A stretch of 64,000 bases of DNA from Lujinxingia vulgaris (GCF_007997005.1 NZ_VOSL01000058.1:1-64000); one strand, 5' to 3'; counted from the stretch's first letter, positions 10,026-19,534 are shown. The notes: generated by a model not told the origin, from the sequence alone. Numbers and translations: made by a program.

Positions 10026-11027
10026 ATGCCTCAGACCGCCGCAAAGCCCCTCGCCAGCGACTTTCTCTCGCGCTTTGAGCGCCAGCTCCACCTGGCCTTC
10101 GAAGATCCTCGCCACCTCGGCAAACAGCCCGAGGTGCTGCTGGAGGCCTGCCGCCACGTCTCATTTGCCGGCGGCAAACGCATGCGCCCGCTGCTCGTCG
10201 ATCATTTCGGCGCGGCGCTCGATCTCGATGACGACGCGCGCATCCGCCTGGCCATCACCGCCGAGCTCATTCACACCGCCAGCCTGTTGCACGACGACGT
10301 CGTCGACGAGGGAACCACTCGCCGCGGCAAACCCACGGCCAACGCACGCTGGAACAACTCGGTGGCCGTGCTCGGCGGCGATCTGATGCTCTGCATCGCG
10401 CTGGAGCAGCTCGAAGATTACCCCCGCGAGGTTACCTTTGAAGCGGTGACGCTCGTGGCCGAGATGACCCGCGCGGCGATGCGCGAGGTCGACGCTCGGC
10501 AGGACTCCACCTGGACGCTGCCGGAATGGGAAGCGATCGCCCACGGCAAGACCGGCGCGCTGCTCGCCTTCTGCGGCACGGCCTCGGCGCGGGTCGCCGG
10601 CCGCACCGAGCTCATCGAGCGCCTCGGCCAGTGTGGACATCACCTGGGGTTGGCCTTCCAGATCACCGACGACCTCATCGACGTGGTCGGCCACCCCGTC
10701 GACATCGGCAAAGATCGCCTGGCCGATCTGCGCAACAAAAACCCCTCCTTCCCAATCGCCCTGGCCCGCTCCTCCAATGAGGATTTCCGCCGCGCCCTTG
10801 ACGAACTCTGGCAACGCGATGACTTATCAGAGGACGACGTGCAACGATTCGGCGCCTGGATCGTTGAGCTGGGATGCGCGGACAAGACCCTGGCCACCGT
10901 CGAGGAGCACCTCGACCAGGCCATGGACGCCTTAGGCCCCTTTGCCCACGGCCCGGGCGGCGAACATATCGCCGAGTGGGCCGCCCAGCTCCGCGCGCAG
11001 GCGCGCTGGAGTTTGGAGAGCCGATGA
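10026..11027 (+). CDS. Polyprenyl (isoprenyl) diphosphate synthase
   Basis: This 333-residue all-helical trans-prenyltransferase condenses allylic diphosphates with isopentenyl diphosphate. The first Asp-rich motif DDVVDEGTTRRG (FARM, about 90-101) and the second QITDDLIDV (SARM, about 215) are both intact, as are GGKRMRP (substrate binding) and HGKTGALL. Product chain length (geranyl, farnesyl, geranylgeranyl or longer) cannot be told from motifs alone. Roles could be carotenoid, quinone or undecaprenyl supply. The ATG at 10026 is preferred to an in-frame GTG at 10017; neither has a strong ribosome-binding site. Its stop overlaps the next gene's ATG, so the two are translationally coupled. 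Confidence 0.93.
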   Translation: MPQTAAKPLASDFLSRFERQLHLAFEDPRHLGKQPEVLLEACRHVSFAGGKRMRPLLVDHFGAALDLDDDARIRLAITAELIHTASLLHDDVVDEGTTRRGKPTANARWNNSVAVLGGDLMLCIALEQLEDYPREVTFEAVTLVAEMTRAAMREVDARQDSTWTLPEWEAIAHGKTGALLAFCGTASARVAGRTELIERLGQCGHHLGLAFQITDDLIDVVGHPVDIGKDRLADLRNKNPSFPIALARSSNEDFRRALDELWQRDDLSEDDVQRFGAWIVELGCADKTLATVEEHLDQAMDALGPFAHGPGGEHIAEWAAQLRAQARWSLESR

Positions 11028-11563
11028 AAGGCTACAACTACCGCACTACCGACAACGATCCCACCACCACGCTGCCTCTGTGGGAAGCGCTGGTGACCGA
11101 CGCCGTCGGCGACGTCATCGAATTCTGGGGCTTTAAACGCAATCACGGCCGGGTCTGGGCGCTCCTCTATTTGCGCCGCCAGCCGATGAGCTCCTCCGAG
11201 ATCCAGGAGGCGCTCGACCTCTCCAAGGGCGCCGTCTCCATGATCACGCGCGACCTGGAGGTCTGGAGCGTGGTCAGCCGCGTGCGCCAGGCCACAAGCT
11301 CCGCATGGCATTTTGTGGCTGAGGTGGAGTTTATGCAGATGATCGGCCAGGTGCTCGAGCAGCGCGAGGGCCAGCTCATCTCACGCGTGGCCACCGACCT
11401 GAAAGACGCCGGACGCCTGGCCTCCGAGCAAGAAGATATGGATCCGGAGACGCTCGAGCGCATCGAGCGCATGCGCCGGCTGGCGGGCATGATGCAGCAG
11501 GCCCTGGAGATCTTCACCCGCACCGCCCAGCTCGATGTCAGCAAGACCCGCGATCTTCTCTAA
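11024..11563 (+). CDS. GbsR/MarR-like transcriptional regulator
   Basis: This 179-residue protein has a winged helix-turn-helix in residues about 40-95 (RVWALLYLRRQPMSSSEIQE then LDLSKGAVSMITRDLEVW), followed by a long helical, probably dimerising, C-terminus. This is the GbsR branch of MarR regulators, known for osmolyte-gene control in Bacillus and widespread in myxobacteria. The ATG overlaps the preceding stop (ATGA) with GGAGAG just upstream, so it is co-translated with the prenyl synthase. It may control isoprenoid supply or membrane stress genes; that is inference. Confidence 0.85.
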   Translation: MKGYNYRTTDNDPTTTLPLWEALVTDAVGDVIEFWGFKRNHGRVWALLYLRRQPMSSSEIQEALDLSKGAVSMITRDLEVWSVVSRVRQATSSAWHFVAEVEFMQMIGQVLEQREGQLISRVATDLKDAGRLASEQEDMDPETLERIERMRRLAGMMQQALEIFTRTAQLDVSKTRDLL

Positions 11564-11886
11564 AGATTCGCGCCACCTCGACCGCCACGCCCCTGGCCAG
11601 CCCGAAACGCTCGCCACGCGAACGCAGGGGTTTACACTCCTGCCACTTCAGCGCGGAGCAGCTCTTTAGCGCGGAGCACCTCGGGGTCTGCGCCGCCGCG
11701 CCCCGCCATGGCGCTGGCCTCACCGCGCCGTGCAAGGCTGGCGCCCGGCCCCGGCGATGCGCTATGACACCTCGGGAAGGAATGCACGCAGCACGCGCGT
11801 TGTAAGCCACTCCAGGCGCCTGGCGCCCCCGGGGCCGGCTGCCCCACGCCCTGTGACCCAACGTTTGCCCTCTGTGACGAGCACTC
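11564..11886. other. Upstream region of the MoxR operon
   Basis: These 323 bases have no gene. They contain an 11-base direct repeat AGCGCGGAGCA at 11650-11660 and 11668-11678, spaced 18 bases start to start. A 12-bp perfect palindrome CCAGGCGCCTGG lies at 11812-11823, about 60 bases before the moxR start. Either could be a regulator site, but GC-rich repeats arise easily here. Confidence 0.35.
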
Positions 11887-12903
11887 ATGGCCACCGATCT
11901 GAACACCGACGCCCTCACCAACCCCCTCGACGACGAGCTCGCCGCGGTCGAAGAGTTAGCCCGGGCCCGCGACGCCATCGTCGAACAGGTGCGAAAGCGC
12001 ATCTTTGGCCAGGACGAGCTCATCGAGCACCTGCTCATCGCGATCTTCGCCCGCGGCCACTGCCTATTGATGGGCGTCCCCGGCCTGGCCAAGACCTACC
12101 TCATCGCCACCCTCTCCCAGGTGCTCGATCTGGACTTTAACCGCATCCAGTTCACCCCCGACCTGATGCCCGCCGACATCACCGGCACCGACATCCTGGA
12201 AGAAGATCCGGCCACCGGAAAACGCGTCTTCAAGTTCATTGAGGGACCGGTCTTTACCAACCTCTTGCTCGCGGACGAGATCAACCGCACCCCGCCCAAG
12301 ACTCAGGCCGCGCTTCTGCAGTCAATGGCCGAGTACCGCGTCTCGGCCGGCGGAACGACCTACGAGCTCGATCTTCCCTTTCTGGTCTTCGCCACCCAGA
12401 ACCCCATCGAGCAGGAGGGCACCTACCCCCTGCCCGAGGCCCAGCTCGACCGCTTTATGTTTCATCTTCAGGTCGACTACCCCGATCTTGAAGACGAGCT
12501 GGCGATCGTCAAAAACACCACCACCAGCCACCGCCCCGAGATCGAGAAGATCCTGGACGCGGCCACCATCCTGCGCCTGCAGGAGCTGGTGCTTAAAGTG
12601 CCCGTCTCCGATGAGGTCGTCGCCCACGCGGTCAACCTCATCCGCAAGACGCGCCCGGCCGACCCGAGCGCGCCGGATATCGTCAAACGCTTTGTCAGCT
12701 TCGGCGCCGGCCCCCGCGCCGGACAGGCCATCATCCTGGCCGGCAAAGCCCGCGCCCTCCTCGACGGGCGGCTGACCGTCTCCACCGAAGACATCGATTA
12801 TCTGGCCCCCTCGATCTTGCGCCACCGCCTGCTGACCAACTTCCAGGCCGAGGCCCAGGGGCTCGACCCGCAGGCCATCATCGAGCGCCTCATCGCCGGC
12901 TGA
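11887..12903 (+). CDS. MoxR family AAA+ ATPase
   Basis: This 338-residue protein is full length. It has Walker A GVPGLAKT (about 62-69), Walker B/sensor region LLLADEINRTPPKTQAALLQ, the hallmark FATQNPIEQEGTYPLPEAQLD, and a C-terminal lid helix bundle ending in LAPSILRHRL. MoxR ATPases act as chaperones for VWA-domain partners encoded alongside. Here a DUF58 protein and a BatA-like membrane protein follow at once, the classic arrangement. The preceding 320 bases have no gene, so this is probably the first gene of a three-gene operon. Cytoplasmic. Confidence 0.95.
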   Translation: MATDLNTDALTNPLDDELAAVEELARARDAIVEQVRKRIFGQDELIEHLLIAIFARGHCLLMGVPGLAKTYLIATLSQVLDLDFNRIQFTPDLMPADITGTDILEEDPATGKRVFKFIEGPVFTNLLLADEINRTPPKTQAALLQSMAEYRVSAGGTTYELDLPFLVFATQNPIEQEGTYPLPEAQLDRFMFHLQVDYPDLEDELAIVKNTTTSHRPEIEKILDAATILRLQELVLKVPVSDEVVAHAVNLIRKTRPADPSAPDIVKRFVSFGAGPRAGQAIILAGKARALLDGRLTVSTEDIDYLAPSILRHRLLTNFQAEAQGLDPQAIIERLIAG

Positions 12904-12959
12904 GCCTTCGGGCTCGTCGACGATGACGTCTCACTCCCTCTCGCCACGGCAACGTCTCT

Positions 12960-13853
12960 ATGGCCGAAGCGCTGCGCCAGACCTACCTCGATCCGGCAGT
13001 CCTCGATCAACTCGGTGATATGCACGTACGCGCCCGCCAGCTGGCCCAGGGCGTCATCGCCGGACTGCACCGCTCGCCACAGCGCGGCGGCTCGGTGGAG
13101 TTTTCCGAATACACCGAATACTCCGCCGGCCAGGAGCTGCGCCGCGTCGACTGGAAGGTCTTTGGAAAAAGCGACAAATACTACGTCAAACAGTACGAAG
13201 ACGAGACCAACCTCCAGACCTTTTTGCTCCTCGATGGCTCGGGCTCCATGGCGTTTAAGAGCGAGCTCGGGCCTGTGACCAAGCTCGATCACGCCCGCTA
13301 CGTGGCCGCCACGCTGGCCTACCTGCTGATCCGTCAGGGCGACGCCGTCGGCGCGCTGGGCTTTGCGGACACCCCGGGCGCCTTCTTGCCCGCGGCCGCC
13401 CGCACCAAACACCTCGACGACATCTTTTACCTGCTCGACAACCTCCCGGCGCAGGGCCCCACCGCCCTCGACGACAGCCTGCGGCAGATCGCCGAGCGCG
13501 CCCGCCGCCGAAGCCTCATCCTGATCTTCAGCGACCTGCTCGACGCCACCGAACACACCGAGGATCTGCTGCGCGTACTCAAGAGCCGCAAGTTTGACGT
13601 GGTGATCTTCCAGGGTCTCGACCCCGCCGAGCGCACGTTGCCCTTTGAGGGCTTGAGCCTCTTTGAGGGCATGGAGGAAGACGGCGAATTGCTGGCCGAT
13701 CCCGACGACCTGCGCGACCGCTACATCGAGGCGATGCGCGCCCACAACGCCCGCATTGAGGCGGTCTGCAACGGGGCCAACATCACTTACCTGAGCTACG
13801 ACACCACACGCCCTGTTGAGCTGGTGTGCCAGGACTTTTTGAGGAGGCGCTGA
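12960..13853 (+). CDS. DUF58 domain protein with VWA-like fold
   Basis: This 297-residue protein has the DUF58 signature EFSEYTEYSAGQELRRVDWK (about 43-62), followed by a VWA-like fold. Its metal-binding (MIDAS) motif LLDGSGSM (DxSxS) at about 93-100 is intact. DUF58 proteins are the usual clients of MoxR ATPases and are linked to envelope stress, aerotolerance and exopolysaccharide functions. It has no membrane segment. It starts 57 bases after the MoxR stop, and its stop overlaps the ATG of the BatA-like gene by one base (TGATG), so it is coupled to it. Confidence 0.93.
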   Translation: MAEALRQTYLDPAVLDQLGDMHVRARQLAQGVIAGLHRSPQRGGSVEFSEYTEYSAGQELRRVDWKVFGKSDKYYVKQYEDETNLQTFLLLDGSGSMAFKSELGPVTKLDHARYVAATLAYLLIRQGDAVGALGFADTPGAFLPAAARTKHLDDIFYLLDNLPAQGPTALDDSLRQIAERARRRSLILIFSDLLDATEHTEDLLRVLKSRKFDVVIFQGLDPAERTLPFEGLSLFEGMEEDGELLADPDDLRDRYIEAMRAHNARIEAVCNGANITYLSYDTTRPVELVCQDFLRRR

Positions 13854-15994
13854 TGAACTTCGTACAGCCCCTCTTTCTGGCCGGCCTGCTGGCCGCGGCG
13901 CTGCCGATCCTGATTCACCTTTTTAACCGCCGCAAAGCCGTCACGCGCCCCTTCCCGGCGCTGCGTCTCTTGCAGGAATCCAACGAGCGCACCGCCCGCA
14001 GCGTCAAGGTCCGCCAGCGCGTGCTGCTCGCGCTGCGCGTGCTCGCCATCGCCGCGCTGGCCATCGCGCTGGCCAAGCCCTTTGTGCTCAGCCAGTCCGG
14101 GCTGACCGCCGAAGAGCGCATGCCCACCGCCGTGGCCATCGTCATCGAAGACGGCCTGGCCATGGACCACGGCGACTGGATGGAAGACGCCACCGCCCGC
14201 ACCGAAGGTCTCATCGACGATCTTCGTCCCTGGGACCAGGTCGCGCTCCTGCGCTCCAGCGGCCCCGGCGACGGGGAGCGTCTCTCCGAAGATCACAGCG
14301 AGGTCGCCCGCCAGCTTCGCGAACTTCAGGCGTCGACCTCCCCCGGCGACCTCGGCGAGGCGATCACCCGGGCGTCCACCCTGCTGGCCTCCTCGCAGCT
14401 GCCCAACCGCCGCCTCATCGTCGTCGGGGCGCTGACCGAGGGCAGCTTCGAGACCGCTCCGGCCGACCTGGAGATCGCCCACCCCTTAGAGGTCATCTCG
14501 GTGCGCGAGAGCCCCGAGCGCCCCACCCCCAACCTTGCCATCACCGGCGTGAGCTACCAGCAGCAGGGCAGCACCCGCGAGAGCGCCTGGACGATCACCG
14601 CCACCCTGGCCAACTTCGGCGACGAGGACGTCGACGCCGTTCAGGCGCAGCTGAAGGTCGGCGAGTCGGTAGTGGGCGGCCAGCAAGTCTCGGTGCCGGC
14701 GGGCCAGGAGAGCACCGTGGAGTTTGTGCACCGCCTGGCCGATCCCACCCTCACCGCCGCGCAAGTTGAGCTGATCGACGCCGACCCGCTCGAAGGCGAC
14801 AACACCTGGCACTTCTTCATTCGCCCCCGCGAGCAGGTGCGCGCGCTGCTCATCAACGGCAGCCCCAGCAACATCCCCTACGATGACGAGCTCTTCTTTT
14901 TGACCCGCGCGCTGCGTCCCGGCGTGGCCTCGGAGAGCGCGATCTCACCGACCACCGGCGCCCCGGACCGCCTGGAGCGCGACGACCTGAGCACCTTCGA
15001 TGTGATCGTGCTCGCCAACGTCAGCCGCCTCTCCGCCGAGCAGGCCACCCGCCTCAAAGCCTTCGTGGAGCAAGGCGGCGGGCTGCTCATCGGCATGGGC
15101 GATCAGGTCGACCCCGAGGCCTACAACAACCAGCTCGGCGAGCTTCTCCCCCGCCCGCTTCGCGGGCTCAAGAGGCTCGCTGAGCGCGACGACCCGGATG
15201 CCCCGGTCAAGATCACGCGCCTGGGGCCCACGCGCCGCCAGCACCCGATCTTCCGGGTCTTTAACCTGCCCGGCGGCGGCGCCATGCAGTCGGTGCAGGT
15301 CTACAGCTACATGCTCCTGGACCCGGCCCCCAGCGGCCAGCAGACCACTCTGGCGCTCTCCTACCAGGACAACGCCCCGGCGCTGCTGGAGCGCCAGGTT
15401 GGCCAGGGGCGGGTGCTCCTCTGGACCACCACCCTGGACCGCGACTGGACCGACTTCCCGGTGCGCACCGCCTACCTCCCGGTGGTGCGCCGCGCGCTGA
15501 GCCACCTGGCGCGCCGCGCCGGGTCGTCCAACGACACCCAACGCATCGTCGGTGCCGACTTCGAGGTGGAGGTCGGCGATCTGGTCAACGAGCGCGCCAT
15601 CGTCACCGGTCCCGACGCGAGCCGTCAGGTGGTCGAACCCATCGACGGCCTGGTCACGCTGAGCGCCGAGACTCCCGGCCCGCATCTCTTCTTCGCCGAT
15701 GACGAATCCGAGAGCGGCCTGATCGCCGGGCTGAGCTTTGCCGCCAACCTCGACCGCCGCGCCTCTCGCCTCACCCCGCTCGCCCCGGGCGTGATCGAGG
15801 GCTGGCAGCGCGACGCGCAGGGGCGCCCCATCGCCGAGAGCGCCCCGGGCCAGCAGCGCCGCGTCAACCTGTGGAGCGGCCTGCTCTTCTTCGTGACGAT
15901 GGCGCTCTTGCTGGAGTCGGTGCTCGGCGCGCGCCGCAGCGTTTTGGTGCAGGTCGGCCGTCGCCTGCTGCGCAGGCGACCCGCCGACGCGTAA
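13853..15994 (+). CDS. BatA-like membrane protein with degenerate VWA and glutamine-amidotransferase-like domain
   Basis: This 713-residue inner-membrane protein opens with the BatA N-terminal domain: helix 1 about 5-23 (LAGLLAAALPILIHLFNRRK) and helix 2 about 62-82. A VWA region follows (about 90-215), but the MIDAS site reads IVIEDGLAMD, so both serines are lost. A CARDB-like beta domain (about 225-330) leads to a class-I glutamine-amidotransferase-like fold (VRALLINGSPSNIPYDDELF ... ANVSRLSAEQATRLKAFVEQ) with no catalytic Cys-His pair seen. A final membrane helix lies near 670-692. The start is set by the TGATG overlap with the DUF58 gene and GAGGAGG upstream. Probable scaffold of the MoxR complex. 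Confidence 0.9.
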   Translation: MNFVQPLFLAGLLAAALPILIHLFNRRKAVTRPFPALRLLQESNERTARSVKVRQRVLLALRVLAIAALAIALAKPFVLSQSGLTAEERMPTAVAIVIEDGLAMDHGDWMEDATARTEGLIDDLRPWDQVALLRSSGPGDGERLSEDHSEVARQLRELQASTSPGDLGEAITRASTLLASSQLPNRRLIVVGALTEGSFETAPADLEIAHPLEVISVRESPERPTPNLAITGVSYQQQGSTRESAWTITATLANFGDEDVDAVQAQLKVGESVVGGQQVSVPAGQESTVEFVHRLADPTLTAAQVELIDADPLEGDNTWHFFIRPREQVRALLINGSPSNIPYDDELFFLTRALRPGVASESAISPTTGAPDRLERDDLSTFDVIVLANVSRLSAEQATRLKAFVEQGGGLLIGMGDQVDPEAYNNQLGELLPRPLRGLKRLAERDDPDAPVKITRLGPTRRQHPIFRVFNLPGGGAMQSVQVYSYMLLDPAPSGQQTTLALSYQDNAPALLERQVGQGRVLLWTTTLDRDWTDFPVRTAYLPVVRRALSHLARRAGSSNDTQRIVGADFEVEVGDLVNERAIVTGPDASRQVVEPIDGLVTLSAETPGPHLFFADDESESGLIAGLSFAANLDRRASRLTPLAPGVIEGWQRDAQGRPIAESAPGQQRRVNLWSGLLFFVTMALLLESVLGARRSVLVQVGRRLLRRRPADA

Positions 15995-16009
15995 CCCCGG
16001 CGCTCCGCC

Positions 16010-17464
16010 TCAAATCGGCGAGGGAGCCCCTCCGGGCACCTCGGCATCCTCCATCGCCTGCAACAAGGCCCCTGCACGCTCCACAAGCTCCACCAGGGCC
16101 TCGGACTGCTCGCTGAGAGGCAAACCCGGGCTAAGGGCCTCAAAGGCCTCCTCGACCTCCACACGCATCCACGACAACCCCGGGTAGAAGCGCTCCTGGG
16201 TGCGCCGGAGCTCGGTGACGCCGCGGCTCCAGGCCGCCCAGATCAGCGTCGCCTCCTCCACGGGCAGGATCTCGTCGGGGCGTCGATCGTCGTCGGCAAC
16301 CGCGTCCGTGTCGTCCTCATCGTCGCGCTCGTCCCCCTCATCATCCTCCCGATCGTCGTCATCCTGATCGTCGGAGTCTGCGTCATCGACGTCCGGGGGC
16401 TCATCCTCCTCGTCGCCGTCCTCCGCCTCGCTGCGGGTGACGACCCGGGCCGGGGTCCCCTGATCGGCCAGGGCCAACCGGAGTGCCTCCAGCGCCAGGA
16501 CCAGCGCGGAGGTCGAAGCCCACGCATAACCTGCGGCGTTCGCGGCGACCTGCTCCGGCGTGGCGCCACCGAGCTGCGCCAGCGCCCCGGCCGGTGTCAT
16601 CCCGGCCACAGCCCCCTCCCAATCGCCGGTGGTGTCCGCTCCCATCGCCTCCTCCCCGCCGGCGGCGGCCTCCGCGCCGAGCGTCGCCTCACTCCCCGTC
16701 GCCGCAACCTCCTCGCCGGCGATCGGCTCGACGGCCGCCTCATCGCCGTAGAGCAGCGCGTCGACCTCCGCCTCCAGCTCATCTTCAAGCTCGGCGGCCA
16801 GGGCCTCCTCCTCCAGCATCGCCTCCTCCTCGGCCAAGGCCTCCTCCTCGCTGAGCGCCTCCTCTTCGGTGAGGGCGATGCCCCGCTCACTGGCGAGCGC
16901 CTCCAGCGTCTCCAGATCGTCGACCTCTTCCTCCTCAATCAACGCCTGCAACGCCTCGCGGCGCGCCTCTTCGTCCTGCGTCAATGCGCCCGAATCGGAG
17001 TCGTCGGACGGTCCCGTAGCATCAGGCGCATCGCCCTCGTCGTCCTCCTCCGGGTCGGTCTCATTGAGGCGAGCGCGCGTCTCGGGCTCAACCTGATCGT
17101 CGATCTGGGAGCGCTCCACGGCCCGGGTCAGCTCGGCGATGCGCTCCGGATCGGGCTCGGTCGAGAGCACCGAGCTCTCTGGAGCCCCGTCGGAGGCTCC
17201 ATCATCGCCGCGGGCCGGCTCCATTGTCGGCTCTCCCCGCTCGCGGGGGGAGTCGCGCGCCGACTCCGGGTCGGTGGCCGCCGGCGGCACCTCGGCCCCT
17301 GGAGCGTCCTCCTCGCCGGGCATCGCCTGCGGACCGGAGCCATGGGGCGGCTCCTCGCGATCCCCCCAGGTCATCGCCACCCACACCAGCAAAAACGTCA
17401 GCACTGCGGCCGCGCCCCAGCGTATCCAGCGCTGGGTCTGAGGCGTTCGTCGTCGACGTACCAT
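16010..17464 (-). CDS. Very acidic single-pass membrane protein, unrecognised
   Basis: This 484-residue protein has a basic N-terminus (MVRRRRTPQTQRW) and one membrane helix (about 14-33), so the rest is probably periplasmic. Residues 35-200 are Pro/Glu/Asp-rich. Next comes an Ala/Glu heptad-like region (repeats of 'EEEAL', about 190-240), then a hydrophobic Ala-rich patch. A stretch of nearly pure Asp/Glu (about 350-390) follows, and a C-terminal helical domain of ~90 residues (EEATLIWAAWSRGVTELRRT...). GGGAGG precedes the ATG at 17464. It converges with the BatA-like gene, 15 bases apart, and may belong to the same functional neighbourhood. I recognise no family; low-complexity composition makes similarity unreliable. 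Confidence 0.7.
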   Translation of the reverse strand: MVRRRRTPQTQRWIRWGAAAVLTFLLVWVAMTWGDREEPPHGSGPQAMPGEEDAPGAEVPPAATDPESARDSPRERGEPTMEPARGDDGASDGAPESSVLSTEPDPERIAELTRAVERSQIDDQVEPETRARLNETDPEEDDEGDAPDATGPSDDSDSGALTQDEEARREALQALIEEEEVDDLETLEALASERGIALTEEEALSEEEALAEEEAMLEEEALAAELEDELEAEVDALLYGDEAAVEPIAGEEVAATGSEATLGAEAAAGGEEAMGADTTGDWEGAVAGMTPAGALAQLGGATPEQVAANAAGYAWASTSALVLALEALRLALADQGTPARVVTRSEAEDGDEEDEPPDVDDADSDDQDDDDREDDEGDERDDEDDTDAVADDDRRPDEILPVEEATLIWAAWSRGVTELRRTQERFYPGLSWMRVEVEEAFEALSPGLPLSEQSEALVELVERAGALLQAMEDAEVPGGAPSPI

Positions 17465-17781
17465 CGCGTACCTCCCGGCTCTGCCGCGTTGCCCTGAAGA
17501 TCCTTCCATCCCGTTAAAGGTACGCACGGGCGCGCCCCACCGAGCGCTTGCCGGGAAACGTGGTGTGCCTACCATCCCCTCTCGCATGACCGGTAACGCG
17601 CCGCGAAACGAGCTTTGACCGGGTCCCAGAGCTCACACAGGCTCGCGGCGAGTCGCATCCTTGAGTTTTCCGCCATCGATGGGGGCGCGCACGAGGTCTG
17701 TGGCAGTCGCGCCGGAGCTCCGCTGGAGCTTCGCCGCTACGCCTCATCTACTGTCCTGATTATTTCCTGCCAGGAGCCTCT
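17465..17781. other. Divergent promoter region
   Basis: These 317 bases lie between two outward-facing genes and must carry both promoters. No gene is seen. AGGAG just before 17782 is the ribosome-binding site of the DUF4397 gene. No clear -35/-10 pair can be picked. Confidence 0.4.
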
Positions 17782-19458
17782 ATGCCGCGTCGCCTCCCCC
17801 CTCGGTCGTCGTCCCCCTTCCCACTTCATCGTCTGCTGACCCCGCTCTTCTGCGCGCTCCTGATCTTCGGCGGCGCCTGCACCTGCGACGATGACGACCC
17901 GGACGACAACCCCAACCTCGACGCTGGCGATGTGGGTGATGTCGACGACGCCGGCGACACCGAAGACGTTGAGCCCCCGGATGTGGCCGATGACGCCGAC
18001 GCCGACGAGGATGACGCTGACGACGCCGACGAGGACACCGGTGACGTTGGCGACGAGGTCGTCCCCATCCCCGCGGGCCAGGCGCGCATCCAGGTCATTC
18101 ACGCCGCCGCCGACCCCGACGCCGCCACCGTCGATGTGTACCTCAATGAGACTCTGCTCCTCGACGACTTCGCGTTCCGCACCACCACGCCCTTCGTGGA
18201 TGTGGACGCCGGCGACGATCTGGAGATCGCCATCGCCCCGGGGGATTCGGCGAGCGTCGATGACGCGCTGACCACCTTCAGCGCGGTGTCACTTCCGGCG
18301 GAGGAGCGCACAATCATCGTGGTGGCCGGCGTGCTCGATCCCGACGGGTTTGACCCCAACCCCGACGAGGCCGACACCACGCTGAGCCTTTACACCTTCG
18401 CCGACGCCCGCGAGCGCTCCAACGACAGCAATTTCGATCAGCTCGCCATCTTCCACGCCTCCACCGACCAGCCCGCCGTGGCCCTGGCCCTCCCCGACGG
18501 CACCGAGATTCTCTCACAGCTGGCCTACGGTGAGTTTGCCGAAAACTACCTCTCGGTTCCCCCCGGGGTGCTGGCGTTTGATCTTCTCCAGGCCTCCGAT
18601 GGCGCTCGCCAGGGCTCTTTTCAAACCCCGGAGCTGACCGGCGGAGATGCCTTTGTGGTCGTGGCCACCGGCTTTAGCGACACCGCCCAGAACCCCGACG
18701 CCACGTTCGAGCTCACGCTCTTCCCCTCGCGCTACGGCGGCGATCGTAGCGAGGGCGTCGCGTTGGAGGACGCTGCGCGCCTGCAGCTGATCCACAACGC
18801 GCCGGATCCCGACGCCGCCTCCGTGGACCTGTACCTGGACAGCGAGCTGACCTACCCGGCGGTGGCCTTCCGCGAGGCGACCTCCTTTCGCACCGTCGCC
18901 GCCGGCCAGGACTTCGAGCTGCTCGTCACAGCCGCGGGTGACGCCAACACCGAGGTGCTCACCAGCACCCTCAACCTGGGCAACGGCCAGAGCGCGGTGG
19001 CGGTGATCGGCGGCGTCCTCGACCCGGGCGACTTCACCGCCAACCCGGACGGCGAAGACATCGCGCTGCGCATCTTCCTCAACTCCGACGCCCTCGAAGA
19101 GGCGCGCAGCGCCGACACCGTCGATCTTCTGGTCTTCCACGGCGTGCCCGACGCCCCGACCGTCGCGCTGGTCACCGACGCCGGGGAGTCAGCGCAGGTC
19201 TTGAGCCCGACGCTGACCTACGGGGATTTTGACGGCTACCTCAGCGTCGCACCGGAAGATATCGTGGCGCAGATCACGCCCGCATCCGACACGACCACCG
19301 CGTTGGCCGGCTTCGCGCTTCCCCTCTCGCTGCTCGAAGGCGAAGCGCTCACCGTGGTGGCCAGCGGTCTGCTCAACACCACGGATGCGGCGCGCAGCCT
19401 GGCGCTGCTCATCGTCAGCGCCGACGGCAACCTCACCGTCGTCTCGCCAGAAGAGTAA
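17782..19458 (+). CDS. DUF4397 repeat lipoprotein
   Basis: This 558-residue lipoprotein has a signal peptide ending in the lipobox FGGAC (Cys about 33). An Asp-dominated linker of ~55 residues follows (DDDDPDDNPN ... DDADEDTGDV). Two DUF4397 units then begin at about residue 95 (ARIQVIHAAADPDAATVDVY) and about 333 (ARLQLIHNAPDPDAASVDLY), each ~220 residues with two beta sub-domains. DUF4397 occurs in secreted or surface proteins of unknown role. AGGAG precedes the ATG. It shares the acid-linker design of several other lipoproteins in this window. Confidence 0.92.
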   Translation: MPRRLPPRSSSPFPLHRLLTPLFCALLIFGGACTCDDDDPDDNPNLDAGDVGDVDDAGDTEDVEPPDVADDADADEDDADDADEDTGDVGDEVVPIPAGQARIQVIHAAADPDAATVDVYLNETLLLDDFAFRTTTPFVDVDAGDDLEIAIAPGDSASVDDALTTFSAVSLPAEERTIIVVAGVLDPDGFDPNPDEADTTLSLYTFADARERSNDSNFDQLAIFHASTDQPAVALALPDGTEILSQLAYGEFAENYLSVPPGVLAFDLLQASDGARQGSFQTPELTGGDAFVVVATGFSDTAQNPDATFELTLFPSRYGGDRSEGVALEDAARLQLIHNAPDPDAASVDLYLDSELTYPAVAFREATSFRTVAAGQDFELLVTAAGDANTEVLTSTLNLGNGQSAVAVIGGVLDPGDFTANPDGEDIALRIFLNSDALEEARSADTVDLLVFHGVPDAPTVALVTDAGESAQVLSPTLTYGDFDGYLSVAPEDIVAQITPASDTTTALAGFALPLSLLEGEALTVVASGLLNTTDAARSLALLIVSADGNLTVVSPEE

Positions 19459-19534
19459 GGAGGTTGGCCCTGCGTGCGCTGGCGGGCGGCCCCTGCTCCT
19501 GCCCGCGCGCTTTTTGCGGGCCCAGAAACAAGCG

